Position numbers and translations under genes: made by a program | Notes under the pieces: model-generated | Databases searched by the model: none | The model's input: only the letters and a program-made list of their open reading frames with translations | What the model was told of the DNA's origin: nothing | NCBI RefSeq assembly: GCF_009831625.1 | Contig: NZ_WUUS01000001.1 | Location: forward strand, 310,301 to 374,300 | Origin: Halobaculum saliterrae | GTDB taxonomy: Archaea > Halobacteriota > Halobacteria > Halobacteriales > Haloferacaceae | Direction: 5' to 3' | DNA length: 64,000 nucleotides | Shown: in pieces, positions 8,799-16,263 of the stretch | How positions within the stretch are numbered: position 1 is the stretch's first letter | How the letters are laid out: each line of letters opens with the position of its first letter

Positions 8799-10496
8799 GT
8801 GCTCTCGCCCGGAACGCTGACGGCGGTGATGCTGCTCACCGTCGTCGTGGGGACGACCGCCGCGCTCCTCGCGTGGCGCGAGCGACGGGAACCCGGCGCG
8901 GTTCCGTTGACGGCCATGTCGGCCGGACAGGTGTGGTGGTCGGTGTTCTTCGTCCTCGAACACCGGGCCGACACCCTCGCGGCGAAGGCGTTCTACTCCG
9001 ACGTTCAGTGGGTCGGGGTCGTGGTGATCCCGGTCGCGTGGCTCCTGTTCGCGCTGGAGTACACGGGGCGGGATCGCTACGTCCGACCGCGGTACGTCGC
9101 GCTGTTGTCGGTCGTTCCGGTCGTCACGGTCGCACTCGCCGCGACGAACGACTACCACGACCTGCTGTATCTCGACACCGAACTCGTCACCGAGGGCGGC
9201 CGGCAGGTGCTCGATCGGGTCGGCGGTCCCTGGTACTGGGTCGTCACCGGCTACACCTACCTGCTCGGGTTGCTCGGGTCGATCCCCCTGTTGGGACTGG
9301 TCCGCAGCGACTCGCTCCCGTTCCGCGGCCAGAGCCTCGGGCTCCTCGTCGGGACGCTCGCCCCGTGGGCGAGCAACGTGCTGTTCCTCGCCGGCGCCGT
9401 CCCGGTCCCGAGCCTCGACCCGACGCCGGTGTTCTTCGCGGTGTCGGGCGTCGCGTACCTCGGCGCTATCACCCGCTTTCGCCTGCTCGGGACGAGCCCC
9501 TCGGCGAACCACCGCGCGCGACGGCTGGTGTTCGAGCGCATGCGCGAGGGCGCCGTCGTCGTCGACAGACACGACTACGTCGTCGACATGAACGAGCAGG
9601 CGGCGGCGATCCTCGACGTCGAGCCGCGGGACGTGCTCGGTGAACCGGCGGCCGAGGTGATCCCCCGGTACGAACACCTGCCGGAGGAGGGGCGCTCCTC
9701 ACGCCACCTCACCCTCGGGGAGGGCCTCCGGAGCCGGCAGTACGACGTGACGGTGACGGCGGTCGCGGACTTTCACGGCCGCTCGCTGGGCGGGGTGATC
9801 TCCTTTCACGACGTGAGCGACCACCTCCGGCGTCAGCAGCGTCTGGAGGTGCTCAACCGCGTGCTCAGACACAACATCCGGACGGAGACGAACCTCATCT
9901 ACGGGAACGCGGACCTCATCGACGCCGAGGGCGCGCACGTCGAGGCGGTGAAGGACGGCGCGATGCGGATCGAGGCGATCAGCGACAAGGCGCGCGACGT
10001 GATCGACATCTTCGAACGGGGCCGCCAGTCCGGGCGGTCGCTGACGCTGTCGGCGGTGCTGGAGGAGTGCGTCGAGGCGGTCCGCGAGGACCACCCGTCG
10101 GTCGCGGTCGACCTCGAGGTCGATCCGGGCGACGACCCCGCGGACGGCACGGCCGTCTCGGTCTCCCCGGTGCTCACCTCGGTGCTGATGAACGTCGTCG
10201 AGAACGCCGCCGAACACAACGACTCGGCCGACCCGTGGGTGGGCGTGCGGGCGACCTGCGCCGACGAGGGCGTGGAGATCAGGGTCGCCGACAACGGTCC
10301 GGGGATCAGCGACCACGAACGGGCCGCCCTCGAGCGGGGGAACGAGACGCCGCTGGAACACGGCAGCGGCCTCGGACTGTGGCTCATCGCCTGGGGGACT
10401 GAACTGGCCGACGGCGACCTGACGATCGACGACCGCGAGGGCGGCGGCACCGTGGTGACGGTGCGCGTCCCGCGGATCGCGTCGGAGGGGGAGTGA
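8799..10496 (+). CDS. Histidine kinase with 7TM N-terminus and PAS domain
   Basis: About 565 residues. The first 220 form roughly seven hydrophobic helices (histidine-kinase-7TM type), followed by a PAS domain (about 235-340; VVDRHDYVVDMNEQAAAIL). The H-box is LRHNIRTETNLIYGNA, and the HATPase has NVVENAAEHN, ADNGPGI and GSGLGLWLI. The GTG at 8799 is preferred because GGAGG precedes it by 4-5 nt and a TTTATTA element lies about 30 nt upstream. An in-frame GTG at 8754 would add 15 residues. It is a membrane-located sensor; no response regulator is adjacent. Confidence 0.88.
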   Translation: MLSPGTLTAVMLLTVVVGTTAALLAWRERREPGAVPLTAMSAGQVWWSVFFVLEHRADTLAAKAFYSDVQWVGVVVIPVAWLLFALEYTGRDRYVRPRYVALLSVVPVVTVALAATNDYHDLLYLDTELVTEGGRQVLDRVGGPWYWVVTGYTYLLGLLGSIPLLGLVRSDSLPFRGQSLGLLVGTLAPWASNVLFLAGAVPVPSLDPTPVFFAVSGVAYLGAITRFRLLGTSPSANHRARRLVFERMREGAVVVDRHDYVVDMNEQAAAILDVEPRDVLGEPAAEVIPRYEHLPEEGRSSRHLTLGEGLRSRQYDVTVTAVADFHGRSLGGVISFHDVSDHLRRQQRLEVLNRVLRHNIRTETNLIYGNADLIDAEGAHVEAVKDGAMRIEAISDKARDVIDIFERGRQSGRSLTLSAVLEECVEAVREDHPSVAVDLEVDPGDDPADGTAVSVSPVLTSVLMNVVENAAEHNDSADPWVGVRATCADEGVEIRVADNGPGISDHERAALERGNETPLEHGSGLGLWLIAWGTELADGDLTIDDREGGGTVVTVRVPRIASEGE

Positions 10497-10556
10497 CGGC
10501 GTCGTCGCCGAACACGCGAGGGACGACGCGGCGGCTGACGGCGTGAGAACGTGAGA

Positions 10557-10599
10557 AGCCTAGGGCGGGATTTGAACCCGCGCTCTCGTCCTTACCAAG
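10557..10599. repeat. attL: left copy of the 43-bp direct repeat (tRNA-Thr 3' fragment)
   Basis: This copy is identical to 46668-46710. It consists of the 3' end of tRNA-Thr (acceptor strand, T arm and the anticodon-stem 3' side, read on the minus strand). The match breaks immediately after CCAAG, where the intact gene continues with GACGCG and this copy with ACGG. It is not a functional tRNA. Confidence 0.95.
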
Positions 10600-10670
10600 A
10601 CGGTGATACGTTTCGTGGCCTGAGAACGCCGATTTGACCGTCCTCAGCCAACACGTTTTTAGTGTGTCTT

Positions 10671-10826
10671 TCAGACCTCGTCGCCGTCCTTGTATTTGCT
10701 GTATATCCGGTTGCTGGCCGGGCTCCTCGTCAACTTAGTATTATCGCGCACCCCCTTCAAACACCGGGCAAGCAGTCTATCGGCCTGCTTGATACCACTA
10801 GCATCGACAACGTCTCCAATACCCAT
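10671..10826 (-). CDS. Small basic protein (51 aa), downstream of the Orc1/Cdc6-like gene
   Basis: The reading frame begins at an ATG 20 nt after the Orc1/Cdc6-like stop, encodes MGIGDVVDASGIKQAD... and ends ...NRIYSKYKDGDEV before TGA. It is Lys/Arg rich in its second half and has no recognised domain. It is the last frame before attL and is in a different frame from the upstream gene. It may be a small DNA-binding accessory protein of replication or excision, but this is inference from position. Its short length makes it uncertain. Confidence 0.45.
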   Translation of the reverse strand: MGIGDVVDASGIKQADRLLARCLKGVRDNTKLTRSPASNRIYSKYKDGDEV

Positions 10827-10845
10827 TCAAAGCTGCCGTAGTGGA

Positions 10846-11655
10846 CTACTCCTCTATGTCGTCGATGACTACTTGTCGCTGTCCTGCCTGATCAGCTTTC
10901 CTGCCTGCACGAAGCAACTGGTTCAAAGCTTGTCGACAGTCCCCGCTTTTCTGTGCAACCTGAGAGGCAATCTCTTCTACTACTTCATCAGGTACTGTGC
11001 CGGGACGGAATGCCTGCTCAACACGCTTTTCCAGTATTTCGATCAGTTCCTGTGTGCTGTAAGGTTTGAACTGGAGTGTCTGGCAGTTCAATCGGCTGCG
11101 GCTGCGCGGATCTAACTTCAGCGTCGAGGGCTGCTGGTTTGACACCATTACAATACCTAACTGATTTTCACTGTCTTCGTTCAGCATTTGCAAGTCGTAG
11201 ATGACTTCGGTTCGTTCCTGTAGTTGGTCGAACTCGTCTAATGCGACTGCTACTCCACGGTTCTTGCTCAACCATTCCTGTATTTTGGAGAGTAGTTCGT
11301 CGACCGGTTTTCCTTTCCGCGGTGCTGGATAACCCAGCTGAATCAATAACTCCGTCAACAAGGAGGGACGGGTGTTGTACTGCCAGCAATTGATGTAAAC
11401 CGCTTTGGAGGTGGTCTCATCCTCCATCCGGTCGAAGACATGGCGTACACAGGTGGTCTTTCCGATACCGGCCGGACCATAGACTAACAGGTTCTCAGGG
11501 CTACGCCGACGCGTAACCGGTTTCACCGCCTCCACAATCCGATTTATCTCCCTGCGTCTTCCTACCGGTTTCTCCGGTTGAAAACCTGTACCGAGATAGG
11601 TTTCGCTTCTAAGTATACTGCGTCCGTCTTCTTGTTTTGATTCAAACGTTGCCAA
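10846..11655 (-). CDS. Orc1/Cdc6-like AAA+ ATPase (short form)
   Basis: 269 residues. Walker A is GPAGIGKTT (about residues 60-68), Walker B is VALDEFDQL, and sensor 1 is VMVSNQQP. The lid domain ends with a region rich in short helices (GDCRQALNQLLRAGRKAD). The C-terminal winged helix of full Orc1/Cdc6 proteins (about 400 aa) is absent, so origin binding would rely on the AAA part or on the partner at 11887. The apparent start is TTG; no ATG or GTG precedes the conserved region. It is divergent from a second Orc1/Cdc6-like gene. Confidence 0.8.
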   Translation of the reverse strand: MATFESKQEDGRSILRSETYLGTGFQPEKPVGRRREINRIVEAVKPVTRRRSPENLLVYGPAGIGKTTCVRHVFDRMEDETTSKAVYINCWQYNTRPSLLTELLIQLGYPAPRKGKPVDELLSKIQEWLSKNRGVAVALDEFDQLQERTEVIYDLQMLNEDSENQLGIVMVSNQQPSTLKLDPRSRSRLNCQTLQFKPYSTQELIEILEKRVEQAFRPGTVPDEVVEEIASQVAQKSGDCRQALNQLLRAGRKADQAGQRQVVIDDIEE

Positions 11656-11886
11656 TAGAATACACCCCCTCGCAGTTTTCCCAGCGAGTAAATTCTACTC
11701 TGGATCAACCATATTCAAAAGAGAGGTCCGGCACCCCGGTTCACTTGATACCACTAAAACAAAGCGTTGTAACCGGAACTCGTGGAACACTCTCGGGTTT
11801 AAATAAATCAGTGATCTCCAGTCTTTTCATTTGAACCAGGGTATCGCTAAACCTGTGTAAAACAACAATTCACAAATCCTGTTTTG
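11656..11886. other. Candidate replication origin between divergent Orc1/Cdc6-like genes
   Basis: This 231-bp AT-richer space separates two divergent initiator-type genes, the usual position of haloarchaeal plasmid origins. It holds an imperfect palindrome at 11681-11703 (CCAGCGAGTA with TACTCTGG), an AT-rich GTTTAAATAAAT run near 11798-11809, and GGAACACTCTCGGGT near 11782-11796, weakly resembling an ORB core. The 13-mer CTTGATACCACTA occurs here and again near 10789. A canonical ORB was not found, so the assignment rests on gene arrangement. Confidence 0.45.
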
Positions 11887-12927
11887 ATGACACGTGAACT
11901 AATCTCCGACCTTGAGCCACTGCAACCAGAATCCGTTCCTGCAGACTTCGTCGACCGTGAGAACACGAAAACCGCTCTCTCCAACCTGATCGGTCCGGAC
12001 AGCAGCAGAAATATTCATCTCCAAGGACCCAAGGGAACCGGTAAAACCCATCTCACACTTCTCCAACTCAACCAACTTGACCAAGCAAACACATGCTATA
12101 TCGACTGTAAAAACAGTGATACACAGTACAAAACCCTGAGACAGATACTTCAATCACTAACCAAGGAACCCGTCAATACTGGGTACCACACATCCGACCT
12201 ACAGAGAAAGATCGAGGAACGGACCGGAGCTGTACACACCGTGATTGTTCTTGATGAAATCGAATTCTTACTGGAGAACGACGGTGACAGCCTTCTCTAC
12301 TTCCTCTCCCGAATGAAAAACCAATCCAAGGTCAACGTCATCACCATCTCCAACCAGAATCTGAATCTGCAAAAACAGGTAGAGGAAAGAACATTCAGCA
12401 GCCTCCAACCATACCCCATTCAACTGGAACCGTATACCGGCGAAGAGGTCTACGACATACTCCTTGAACGAGCACAGAAATCATTGAAACCCCAAACCGT
12501 TCAGAAATCAAGTCTAACCTACATCGCCTCAACAACCACCAACCCTCGACTCGGGATCCAATGGCTGAAAACCGCAGCACAACAGGCGGACAAAATCATC
12601 ACCGAAACACACGTCCAACAAGTCCAAGAGAAAGCCGTTAACGAATACATCAACCAGATCCTCAGTTCTTTCACCGAACACCACCGGCTACTCTTCCAAG
12701 CAATCCAAGAGCTCGCAGAAGACACAGACACCAAAATACGGACCGGAGCCGTCTACAAACGTTACCAAGAACTCTGTCAATCCCAAGAACAGGAATCATT
12801 GAGCAACCGCCGTATCAGCGACCACTTAAAACAACTCGAACACCTCAACCTGATCAAAGCAGAATACCACTACGGCGGCAGCAAAGGTAAAACACGAGAA
12901 ATCCGTCTCAAACAACCAACTCCATAG
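11887..12927 (+). CDS. Orc1/Cdc6-like AAA+ ATPase with winged helix
   Basis: 346 residues, starting at ATG 11887 (a TTG immediately upstream is ignored). Walker A is GPKGTGKTH (about residues 47-55), Walker B is VIVLDEIEFLL, and sensor 1 is ITISNQ. A lid region follows (NPRLGIQWLKTAAQQADK), and a C-terminal winged helix (RISDHLKQLEHLNLIKAEY) lies at about 300-330. This is a complete initiator architecture, about 50 residues shorter than chromosomal Orc1. It probably drives replication of the excised element together with the short paralogue at 10846. Its codon use is AT-richer than that of host genes. Confidence 0.85.
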   Translation: MTRELISDLEPLQPESVPADFVDRENTKTALSNLIGPDSSRNIHLQGPKGTGKTHLTLLQLNQLDQANTCYIDCKNSDTQYKTLRQILQSLTKEPVNTGYHTSDLQRKIEERTGAVHTVIVLDEIEFLLENDGDSLLYFLSRMKNQSKVNVITISNQNLNLQKQVEERTFSSLQPYPIQLEPYTGEEVYDILLERAQKSLKPQTVQKSSLTYIASTTTNPRLGIQWLKTAAQQADKIITETHVQQVQEKAVNEYINQILSSFTEHHRLLFQAIQELAEDTDTKIRTGAVYKRYQELCQSQEQESLSNRRISDHLKQLEHLNLIKAEYHYGGSKGKTREIRLKQPTP

Positions 12928-12935
12928 AAATTCAG

Positions 12936-13358
12936 CTATCTACAAACAGGACAGACACCTTCACGACCGACCTCAGTCCCAAAACAAAAACCGCATTCAC
13001 CACATTCTACCAATTCTGTCTCAGTTGAAAACTGCGGAGACTCCGTAGGCGTACCTCCAAAATCAATTCCGCCAGTAGACTCAAACCCTATATCAGACAA
13101 AGCCTCTTCAAGCATCTCCTCAGCAAGATCATACAGCTCACCTTGTTGAACAGAATGCGCATATCCACGCTGTTCACCAGTCATAAACCGGTCTAACTCA
13201 GCAATAAACCCACAATAAGGACAACGCAGATTCCGGAAACCACTGTCCTCATATCTTTCTCTGTCAACAGTGAAACGTCCTTGACAGCGAGGACACTCCC
13301 TCCCAATCATTCCCCCGTCGTCGGGGAATTCGATCGAAATTTGTTTCGAGACTCTCAT
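12936..13358 (-). CDS. Double zinc-ribbon protein, coupled to the wHTH-PLD-like gene
   Basis: About 140 residues. The N-terminal ribbon has CPRC and CPYC about 30 residues apart, and a C-terminal ribbon has CGEC and CPVC; the middle is acidic and helical. The start at 13358 overlaps the previous gene's stop as ATGA, and GGAGGT lies just upstream, so translation is coupled. The function is unknown. The pairing with a winged-helix/PLD-like protein suggests a nucleic-acid-binding partner in one complex. The first ribbon contains a histidine-free Cys4 site; neither ribbon is fused to an enzyme. Confidence 0.7.
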   Translation of the reverse strand: MRVSKQISIEFPDDGGMIGRECPRCQGRFTVDRERYEDSGFRNLRCPYCGFIAELDRFMTGEQRGYAHSVQQGELYDLAEEMLEEALSDIGFESTGGIDFGGTPTESPQFSTETELVECGECGFCFGTEVGREGVCPVCR

Positions 13359-14356
13359 TGGACCTCCTCTGCGTCTTCCCAAGCACTATCAAATTTCTCC
13401 AAATCTGATTCTACATTTACTGGACGCATCTCACTGATGGTATGATGCTTCGTACCGGAATGAGCAAAGGTATGACCCCAAACCCAGCCTTCACTGCGAT
13501 CAACAAACAGAAGCCGGTCGTGGAAAGGCCACTCACCACTCCGATAATCCAAGTATCGTAGCTCCGTGCCACCCGTCCGATCCTCGGATAACTGATTGAA
13601 CTTCTCCCTATTCTCTTCATCAATTTCTTGGTCAGTACATAGGACCTTGATATCAACAACATCAGGTACGTCACACAACATTTCAGTATACAATTTGCCC
13701 TGAGCAAACGGGTCAACAACAAGAACTTCCTCTCCCGCTAACTCTACGATATCTCTGAAAAGATTGAATGCAGTCTCCTCATCACCCTTCTCAACTGAAT
13801 ACTGTGCCCACTGGGTCAACTCCTTTGAACGCGGAATCGGAATACCATCATCCCGATACTCCTCAAACATATTACGTCCCTGTGCCGTGATCTCAAGATA
13901 ATCCCCGGCTTTATTTTCGATCAGGTCTTTTTGATTCAAATAATATATATTTACTTTGAACTCCTGTTCGTCTACATCCAGTTCATCGAGAATATCACTA
14001 CGGCCAACACCGTAACTGGAACTGGTAATGTTCTCTCGATCATGGATATACAGTTTCCCCAAAATTACGTAACGAAGATCATCTTTCAAAATCGTGTCAT
14101 ACCCTTTTTCATCCAACCTCTCGATCCCGGCGGCAGTGATCTCTACAGAATTAATCGGGTTTCCGAGTCCACCTTTAGTTTCAACAAGCCGGTCATCATC
14201 CATCCGCGATAAATGATACACAACGTCCTCAACGTCAAAATTCAAGCTGTCACATATCTCTTCAAAACCAGCACGATAACGAATACTCTGACTATGTATC
14301 CTGTATACCTTGGCAAGAATCTCACGACGAATCCGTCCATCACTACCTGAGGCCAT
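13355..14356 (-). CDS. Winged-helix protein with PLD-like C-terminal domain
   Basis: About 333 residues. Two tandem winged helices (about 1-85 and 95-155: SRMDDDRLVETKGGLGN, YLNQKDLIENKAGDYL) precede a C-terminal domain of about 150 residues. That domain has EVLVVDPFA, FHDRLLFVD and WGHTFAHSGTKHHTISEM. The latter two resemble the HDR-D and GxS-K parts of phospholipase-D-like proteins found in mobile elements, although a second full HxK motif is not evident. ATG 14356 is preferred over 14374 because a TTATTATTATAA box lies 25 nt upstream (leaderless). It forms an operon with the zinc-ribbon gene. Confidence 0.68.
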   Translation of the reverse strand: MASGSDGRIRREILAKVYRIHSQSIRYRAGFEEICDSLNFDVEDVVYHLSRMDDDRLVETKGGLGNPINSVEITAAGIERLDEKGYDTILKDDLRYVILGKLYIHDRENITSSSYGVGRSDILDELDVDEQEFKVNIYYLNQKDLIENKAGDYLEITAQGRNMFEEYRDDGIPIPRSKELTQWAQYSVEKGDEETAFNLFRDIVELAGEEVLVVDPFAQGKLYTEMLCDVPDVVDIKVLCTDQEIDEENREKFNQLSEDRTGGTELRYLDYRSGEWPFHDRLLFVDRSEGWVWGHTFAHSGTKHHTISEMRPVNVESDLEKFDSAWEDAEEVQ

Positions 14357-14375
14357 ACAAGACCGACTATACATT

Positions 14376-14388
14376 ATAATAATAAGAA
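14376..14388 (-). promoter_or_regulatory. TATA box of the wHTH-PLD / zinc-ribbon operon
   Basis: On the minus strand an AT-only TTATTATTATAA run is centred near 14381, about 25 nt from the ATG at 14356. This implies a leaderless transcript and an independent promoter for the two-gene unit. Confidence 0.6.
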
Positions 14389-14444
14389 ACTAACCAACAA
14401 TCAGTATACAGTAGAATTTTCCAGCAGAAGCCCGTCCGCGAGCG

Positions 14445-14834
14445 TTAGAATAGTTCGTCAAGCAGGTTTTCGCTACTTAATTCATCGATACTGCGGAGTA
14501 GATCTCTCCGTTCTTGTTCCAGCTCCTGTTTATCACACCAGTGCTGCTGCTTCTCGTTCCGTAGTTGCCGATAAAACAAGGTGATTTGATTCTTCAATTG
14601 GCTTCTTTCAGCAGCCTTTCCTCGTCTCTGCTTGTACAAGTCTTCTAATCGATTTTTGTACCAATCAAGTTTCGACTCCAGTTCGTCGACGACTTCCCTG
14701 TGTACCTGATTTCGTTCCTCTAACTGCTGTTCGATCCGCTTCAGTTCCTCTTCCAATCGATCCTGCTGCTGTTCTTTGCTCTCCTGTAGTAGCTCTTTCA
14801 GCTCAAGATCCCAGTCGTCATCCAGGTAATCCAT
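14445..14834 (-). CDS. Coiled-coil protein of unknown function
   Basis: 129 residues, almost entirely helical with heptad-like Leu/Glu/Gln/Arg patterning (QQDRLEEELKRIEQQLEERN; LDWYKNRLEDLYKQR). There are no catalytic motifs and no membrane segment. It lies between the PLD-like operon and a short helical gene on the same strand (32 bp gap to the latter). It may be a structural or oligomerisation partner of a neighbour; nothing more specific can be said. Confidence 0.6.
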   Translation of the reverse strand: MDYLDDDWDLELKELLQESKEQQQDRLEEELKRIEQQLEERNQVHREVVDELESKLDWYKNRLEDLYKQRRGKAAERSQLKNQITLFYRQLRNEKQQHWCDKQELEQERRDLLRSIDELSSENLLDELF

Positions 14835-14866
14835 AAAAAATAATTGGTATTAGGGAGTGTTACTGG

Positions 14867-15019
14867 TTATTCCTCGCCGGGTTGCAGTAGACTCCGGTAT
14901 TCCTTTGCCTTCTCTCTGTAGAACTGGGGTAGTTGTTCGATCTCGTTGTCGGTCCAGTTCTGTACTTTTTTGAGTAGTTTGTCGGCTTCTGATAGTTCTC
15001 TTGGAGTGGCGCGTCCCAT
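14867..15019 (-). CDS. Small helical protein (50 aa)
   Basis: The frame MGRATPRELSEADKLL... ends ...YREKAKEYRSLLQPGEE. It is amphipathic and charged, with a predicted helix over most of its length. It begins 41 bp after the HEPN gene and precedes the coiled-coil gene on the same strand, so the group may be one transcript. The function is unknown; the small size lowers confidence. Confidence 0.5.
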   Translation of the reverse strand: MGRATPRELSEADKLLKKVQNWTDNEIEQLPQFYREKAKEYRSLLQPGEE

Positions 15020-15060
15020 CACTGGTTTGGTGGAGATCTGAATCTTTAGATTGGGAAGGG

Positions 15061-15555
15061 TTAGGCGGTGTTGCAGATGCATTCGTGGCTTTCGCCTGCT
15101 AATTGGAGTACATGACTGTGGACGGCTTTGGCGAGTTCCAGCATTTTCCTGGCTCGTTCTTCGGTTGCGATTCCTTCTCTGTAGTATGTGTCTGATCGGT
15201 TGTTTCGCCAGAGGTTGGTGAGTTTGCCGGCGAATTCCTTGGTGTAGAGCCCTGCGTCTTCTCCCATCTGGTAGACGTTTTCGTGGTTGATGTATTCGTC
15301 TTCGTGAAGCAAGCCTGTGTCGAGAAGGTAGAACTGTATGGTTCGTTCTATCGCAGAGAAACTGGCTTCGATTACAACGGTGTAGTATCCGTCTTCTTGT
15401 TGGAGGAACTGTGCGGCATCGATCATGCGACATGCTTTCTTGAGTTGTAACAGGGTGGGGTCGTCGACGTCGAGTCCTTCTTCGAACTGGTTGCCTGGTC
15501 TTTCGAACAGGGTTGTGGCTTCGTCCAGTAGGTCTTCTACGTCGCTGTCGTCCAT
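15061..15555 (-). CDS. HEPN-domain protein, probable toxin of a HEPN/MNT pair
   Basis: 164 residues, all-helical. The region LTNLWRNNRSDTYY (about residues 113-126) resembles the RNxxxxxY active-site motif of HEPN RNases that pair with MNT antitoxins. The gene starts immediately after the MNT stop codon (no gap), as in hepT/mntA modules. In such systems the MNT protein blocks HEPN by adding AMP to a tyrosine near the RNase site, and a YY pair is present here. Its role as an addiction or phage-defence module is inferred from family and context. Confidence 0.72.
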   Translation of the reverse strand: MDDSDVEDLLDEATTLFERPGNQFEEGLDVDDPTLLQLKKACRMIDAAQFLQQEDGYYTVVIEASFSAIERTIQFYLLDTGLLHEDEYINHENVYQMGEDAGLYTKEFAGKLTNLWRNNRSDTYYREGIATEERARKMLELAKAVHSHVLQLAGESHECICNTA

Positions 15556-16209
15556 TTAGAAGACTGCCTCCTTGATTTCGTCCAGTTTACTGGTGGAGTG
15601 GAGTATGATGCCTTCTGAGAAGATCTGCTGTAGTTTCTCGCCGTAGTTTTCCGCAGACTCGACGGATTCTACTAGGAGTTGGATTTCGTATCGTTGTCCG
15701 TCGAACTTCTTGTTCTCGACTTCTTGTCTAAGGTCTTGGAGTGTGCGTCGGGATTCGAGGAGGTCGTCTTCCACGATTACTTGGATGTCGATGTCGCTGG
15801 CTCTGTCTGCTTCTCCTCGTGCGACGCTTCCGAACAGTATGATTCCAACAGTGTTGATGTCGGTTTGTTTTATTTGTTCGAGTAGTGTTTTGACGGGGTT
15901 TCTGAATTCTTTTTGAGGTATTTGGAGCAGTGGGTCGTCGGGTTTCTGGATTTGGTCTTGTTGGATCTGTATCAGTGAGCTTCGCCCTTGTTTTGTTTTG
16001 GTGATGAGGTGGAGGTTTTCTAGGATTTTGACGGCGTTGTCTACTGATTTTCCGCCGTGTCCTGTGGTTTCTCGTAGTTGTGTGATTGTGAATTCGGTGT
16101 GAGGGTTGTTGTAGAGCAGTTCGAGTATGTCGTCTGCTGCTTGGTATCGGAATACTTGTTTTTCGGGTAGGGGTAGTGGGAGGAACACACCCGAAGTTTC
16201 GTCACTCAT
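15556..16209 (-). CDS. MNT-type nucleotidyltransferase with winged helix, probable antitoxin
   Basis: About 217 residues from ATG 16209. The N-terminal winged helix (FTITQLRETTGHGGKSVDNAV, about residues 37-60) is followed by a minimal nucleotidyltransferase with GSVARGEADRASDIDIQVIV, the GS...DxD signature. Unlike the usual 100-residue MntA it carries its own DNA-binding domain, suggesting direct autoregulation. A 7-bp inverted repeat lies just upstream of the start. It is directly followed by the HEPN gene. A GTG at 16224 would add five residues but would place the start inside the operator. Confidence 0.78.
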   Translation of the reverse strand: MSDETSGVFLPLPLPEKQVFRYQAADDILELLYNNPHTEFTITQLRETTGHGGKSVDNAVKILENLHLITKTKQGRSSLIQIQQDQIQKPDDPLLQIPQKEFRNPVKTLLEQIKQTDINTVGIILFGSVARGEADRASDIDIQVIVEDDLLESRRTLQDLRQEVENKKFDGQRYEIQLLVESVESAENYGEKLQQIFSEGIILHSTSKLDEIKEAVF

Positions 16210-16218
16210 AGTGGTACA

Positions 16219-16235
16219 AGTCACTCTTAGTGACT
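16219..16235. promoter_or_regulatory. Palindromic operator at the HEPN/MNT promoter
   Basis: A perfect 7-bp inverted repeat, AGTCACT-CTT-AGTGACT, lies between the TATA-like CTATAAAAAC (16239-16248, minus strand) and the ATG at 16209. It therefore covers the expected transcription start. The winged-helix part of the MNT protein is the obvious candidate ligand. Confidence 0.65.
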
Positions 16236-16263
16236 AAAGTTTTTATAGGTGATGGGAGAGTAC

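Noticed and set aside
7685-9643. 652-aa plus-strand open frame
   Set aside because: It is Arg/Gly/Pro-rich low-complexity sequence in another frame of the UbiA and histidine-kinase genes, an artefact of GC-rich DNA.
10557-10610. Possible second tRNA gene at the left border
   Set aside because: Only the 3' part of tRNA-Thr is present; the D arm and 5' acceptor strand are missing.
14867-15433. 188-aa ORF covering the small gene at 14867
   Set aside because: Its first 135 codons are out of frame with, and overlap, the HEPN gene; only the terminal 50 codons look coding.
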